Source: Nitrospirota bacterium
GTDB lineage: Bacteria; Nitrospirota; Thermodesulfovibrionia; Thermodesulfovibrionales; JdFR-88
Length of the DNA: 41,967 bases
Direction: 5' to 3'
NCBI GenBank assembly: GCA_021813405.1
Contig: JAKAKS010000035.1
Coordinates: forward strand, 1-41,967
Positions 41,495 through 41,967 of this stretch are shown here, piece by piece. A model generated the notes under the pieces. That model was not told the DNA's origin, did not search any database, and saw nothing but the letters and a program-made list of their open reading frames with translations. The translations under genes were made by a program, and so were the position numbers. Position 1 is the first letter of the stretch, and the number at the start of each line of letters is the position of its first letter.

Positions 41495-41967
41495 GTGCCG
41501 CCCGATAACAGCCTGCCTGTTGAAGTGCGCCGCCTGATGGCGGCAAGAGGGGCCCGCAGCCTTGGGCAGGGCGCATTGTTTGCCGCATTCACCCTTTATC
41601 TGCATGCGATGAATTGGACGGCCCCTGAGATAGGCGCCACGCTTTCCGCGGCCCTGCTTGTGGGCGCTGTTTTCACAATGGTTGTTGGCCCGGCAAGCGA
41701 CCGCAGGGGGCGAAAACGCTACCTGCTTATATACGAGGCTGTTCAGGCTGTAGCCGCCCTGCTGGCACTTGTTACCGCTTGGCCTCCGGCGCTGGCGCTG
41801 GCTGCAATAGTGGGCGGGTTTGGGCGTGGGGCTGGGGGCAGTGCCGGGCCGTTTGCCCCGCTGGAGCAGGCGTGGCTGGCCAATGCCCTGCCAGCCCATA
41901 AACGCGGCGCGGTATTCAGCCTTAATGCGGCAATAGGTTTTTTGGGCATGGCGGCAGGGAGATCGGA
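41495..41967 (+). CDS. MFS transporter, N-terminal part (cut by the window edge)
   Basis: About 157 codons, open to the right edge. Helix 1 includes RSLGQGALFAAFTLYLH. TM2-TM3 carries the MFS motif A as VGPASDRRGRKRYLLIY. A glycine-rich GGFGRGAGGSAGPFAPLEQAWLA resembles TM4. The GTG at 41495 is the first usual start after an in-frame stop (41471-41473). Its own SD is poor; GGAAG lies 6 nt before an in-frame ATT. ATG 41537 is an alternative. It is a fragment, so family level only. Confidence 0.75.
   Translation, partial: MPPDNSLPVEVRRLMAARGARSLGQGALFAAFTLYLHAMNWTAPEIGATLSAALLVGAVFTMVVGPASDRRGRKRYLLIYEAVQAVAALLALVTAWPPALALAAIVGGFGRGAGGSAGPFAPLEQAWLANALPAHKRGAVFSLNAAIGFLGMAAGRS

Noticed and set aside
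1-41967. CRISPR array, prophage, transposon or integron
   Set aside because: No spaced direct-repeat array, transposase, integrase or phage structural gene could be seen anywhere in the window.

Overview
This 42 kb window is chromosomal DNA of a Gram-negative bacterium. The evidence is an LptE lipoprotein, a TolC/RND tripartite efflux system, an OmpH/Skp periplasmic chaperone and a multihaem c-type cytochrome. The gene mix (HisKA_2-type kinases, a CXXCH cytochrome with a CIFCHTPH haem motif, GT39/GT87/YfhO membrane glycosyltransferase-like proteins, PolX) resembles sediment or subsurface lineages such as Nitrospirota or Desulfobacterota. That placement is an inference from gene content only. 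I see no phage, insertion sequence, CRISPR array or integrase.

Layout. 1-1.9 kb: a MacB-type permease and a flavin reductase (minus strand). 2.0-3.7 kb: an orphan membrane sensor kinase. 3.8-10.4 kb: a tightly overlapped operon arsR-tolC-MFP-RND-DUF2892-zinc ribbon. 10.5-13.6 kb: an EmrB/QacA-type exporter and a GT87 protein (minus). 14.0-16.1 kb: a small membrane protein, then lptE-holA, convergent with rpsT. 16.5-19.7 kb: a soluble PAS/GAF sensor kinase followed by two stand-alone receivers (minus). 19.8-22.8 kb: DUF72, polX and a small two-TM protein. 22.8-28.5 kb: a phosphofructokinase with PPi-type residues (minus), divergent from a FIST-domain protein, a GAF-PAS-GAF-GGDEF cyclase and a degenerate-receiver/AraC regulator. 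28.5-31.5 kb: tRNA-Ser, SRP RNA, dnaX, ebfC, recR. 31.7-36.7 kb: a decayed and an intact GT39 paralogue plus YfhO. 36.7-39.5 kb: cysK, an OmpH/Skp protein and a four-haem cytochrome. 39.7 kb to the end: another GT39 protein and the start of an MFS transporter.

How the parts fit. The core-machinery islands (lptE-holA, rpsT, tRNA-Ser/ffs/dnaX/ebfC/recR) sit between signalling modules. Two sibling HisKA_2 kinases, two free receivers, a diguanylate cyclase with a FIST partner and a pseudo-receiver AraC protein are the signalling content. Exporters are the other recurring theme (MacB, RND, EmrB/QacA and an edge MFS). No single unmistakable new system stands out. The best leads are the arsR-controlled drug-type RND operon with two small extra proteins, a PAS domain with a four-cysteine cluster, the phosphoacceptor-less receiver-AraC fusion, a set of genes whose -10-like elements lie only 6-8 nt before an SD-less start (possible leaderless mRNAs), and a recurrent extended -10 sequence TGTTAWAAT at four promoters.
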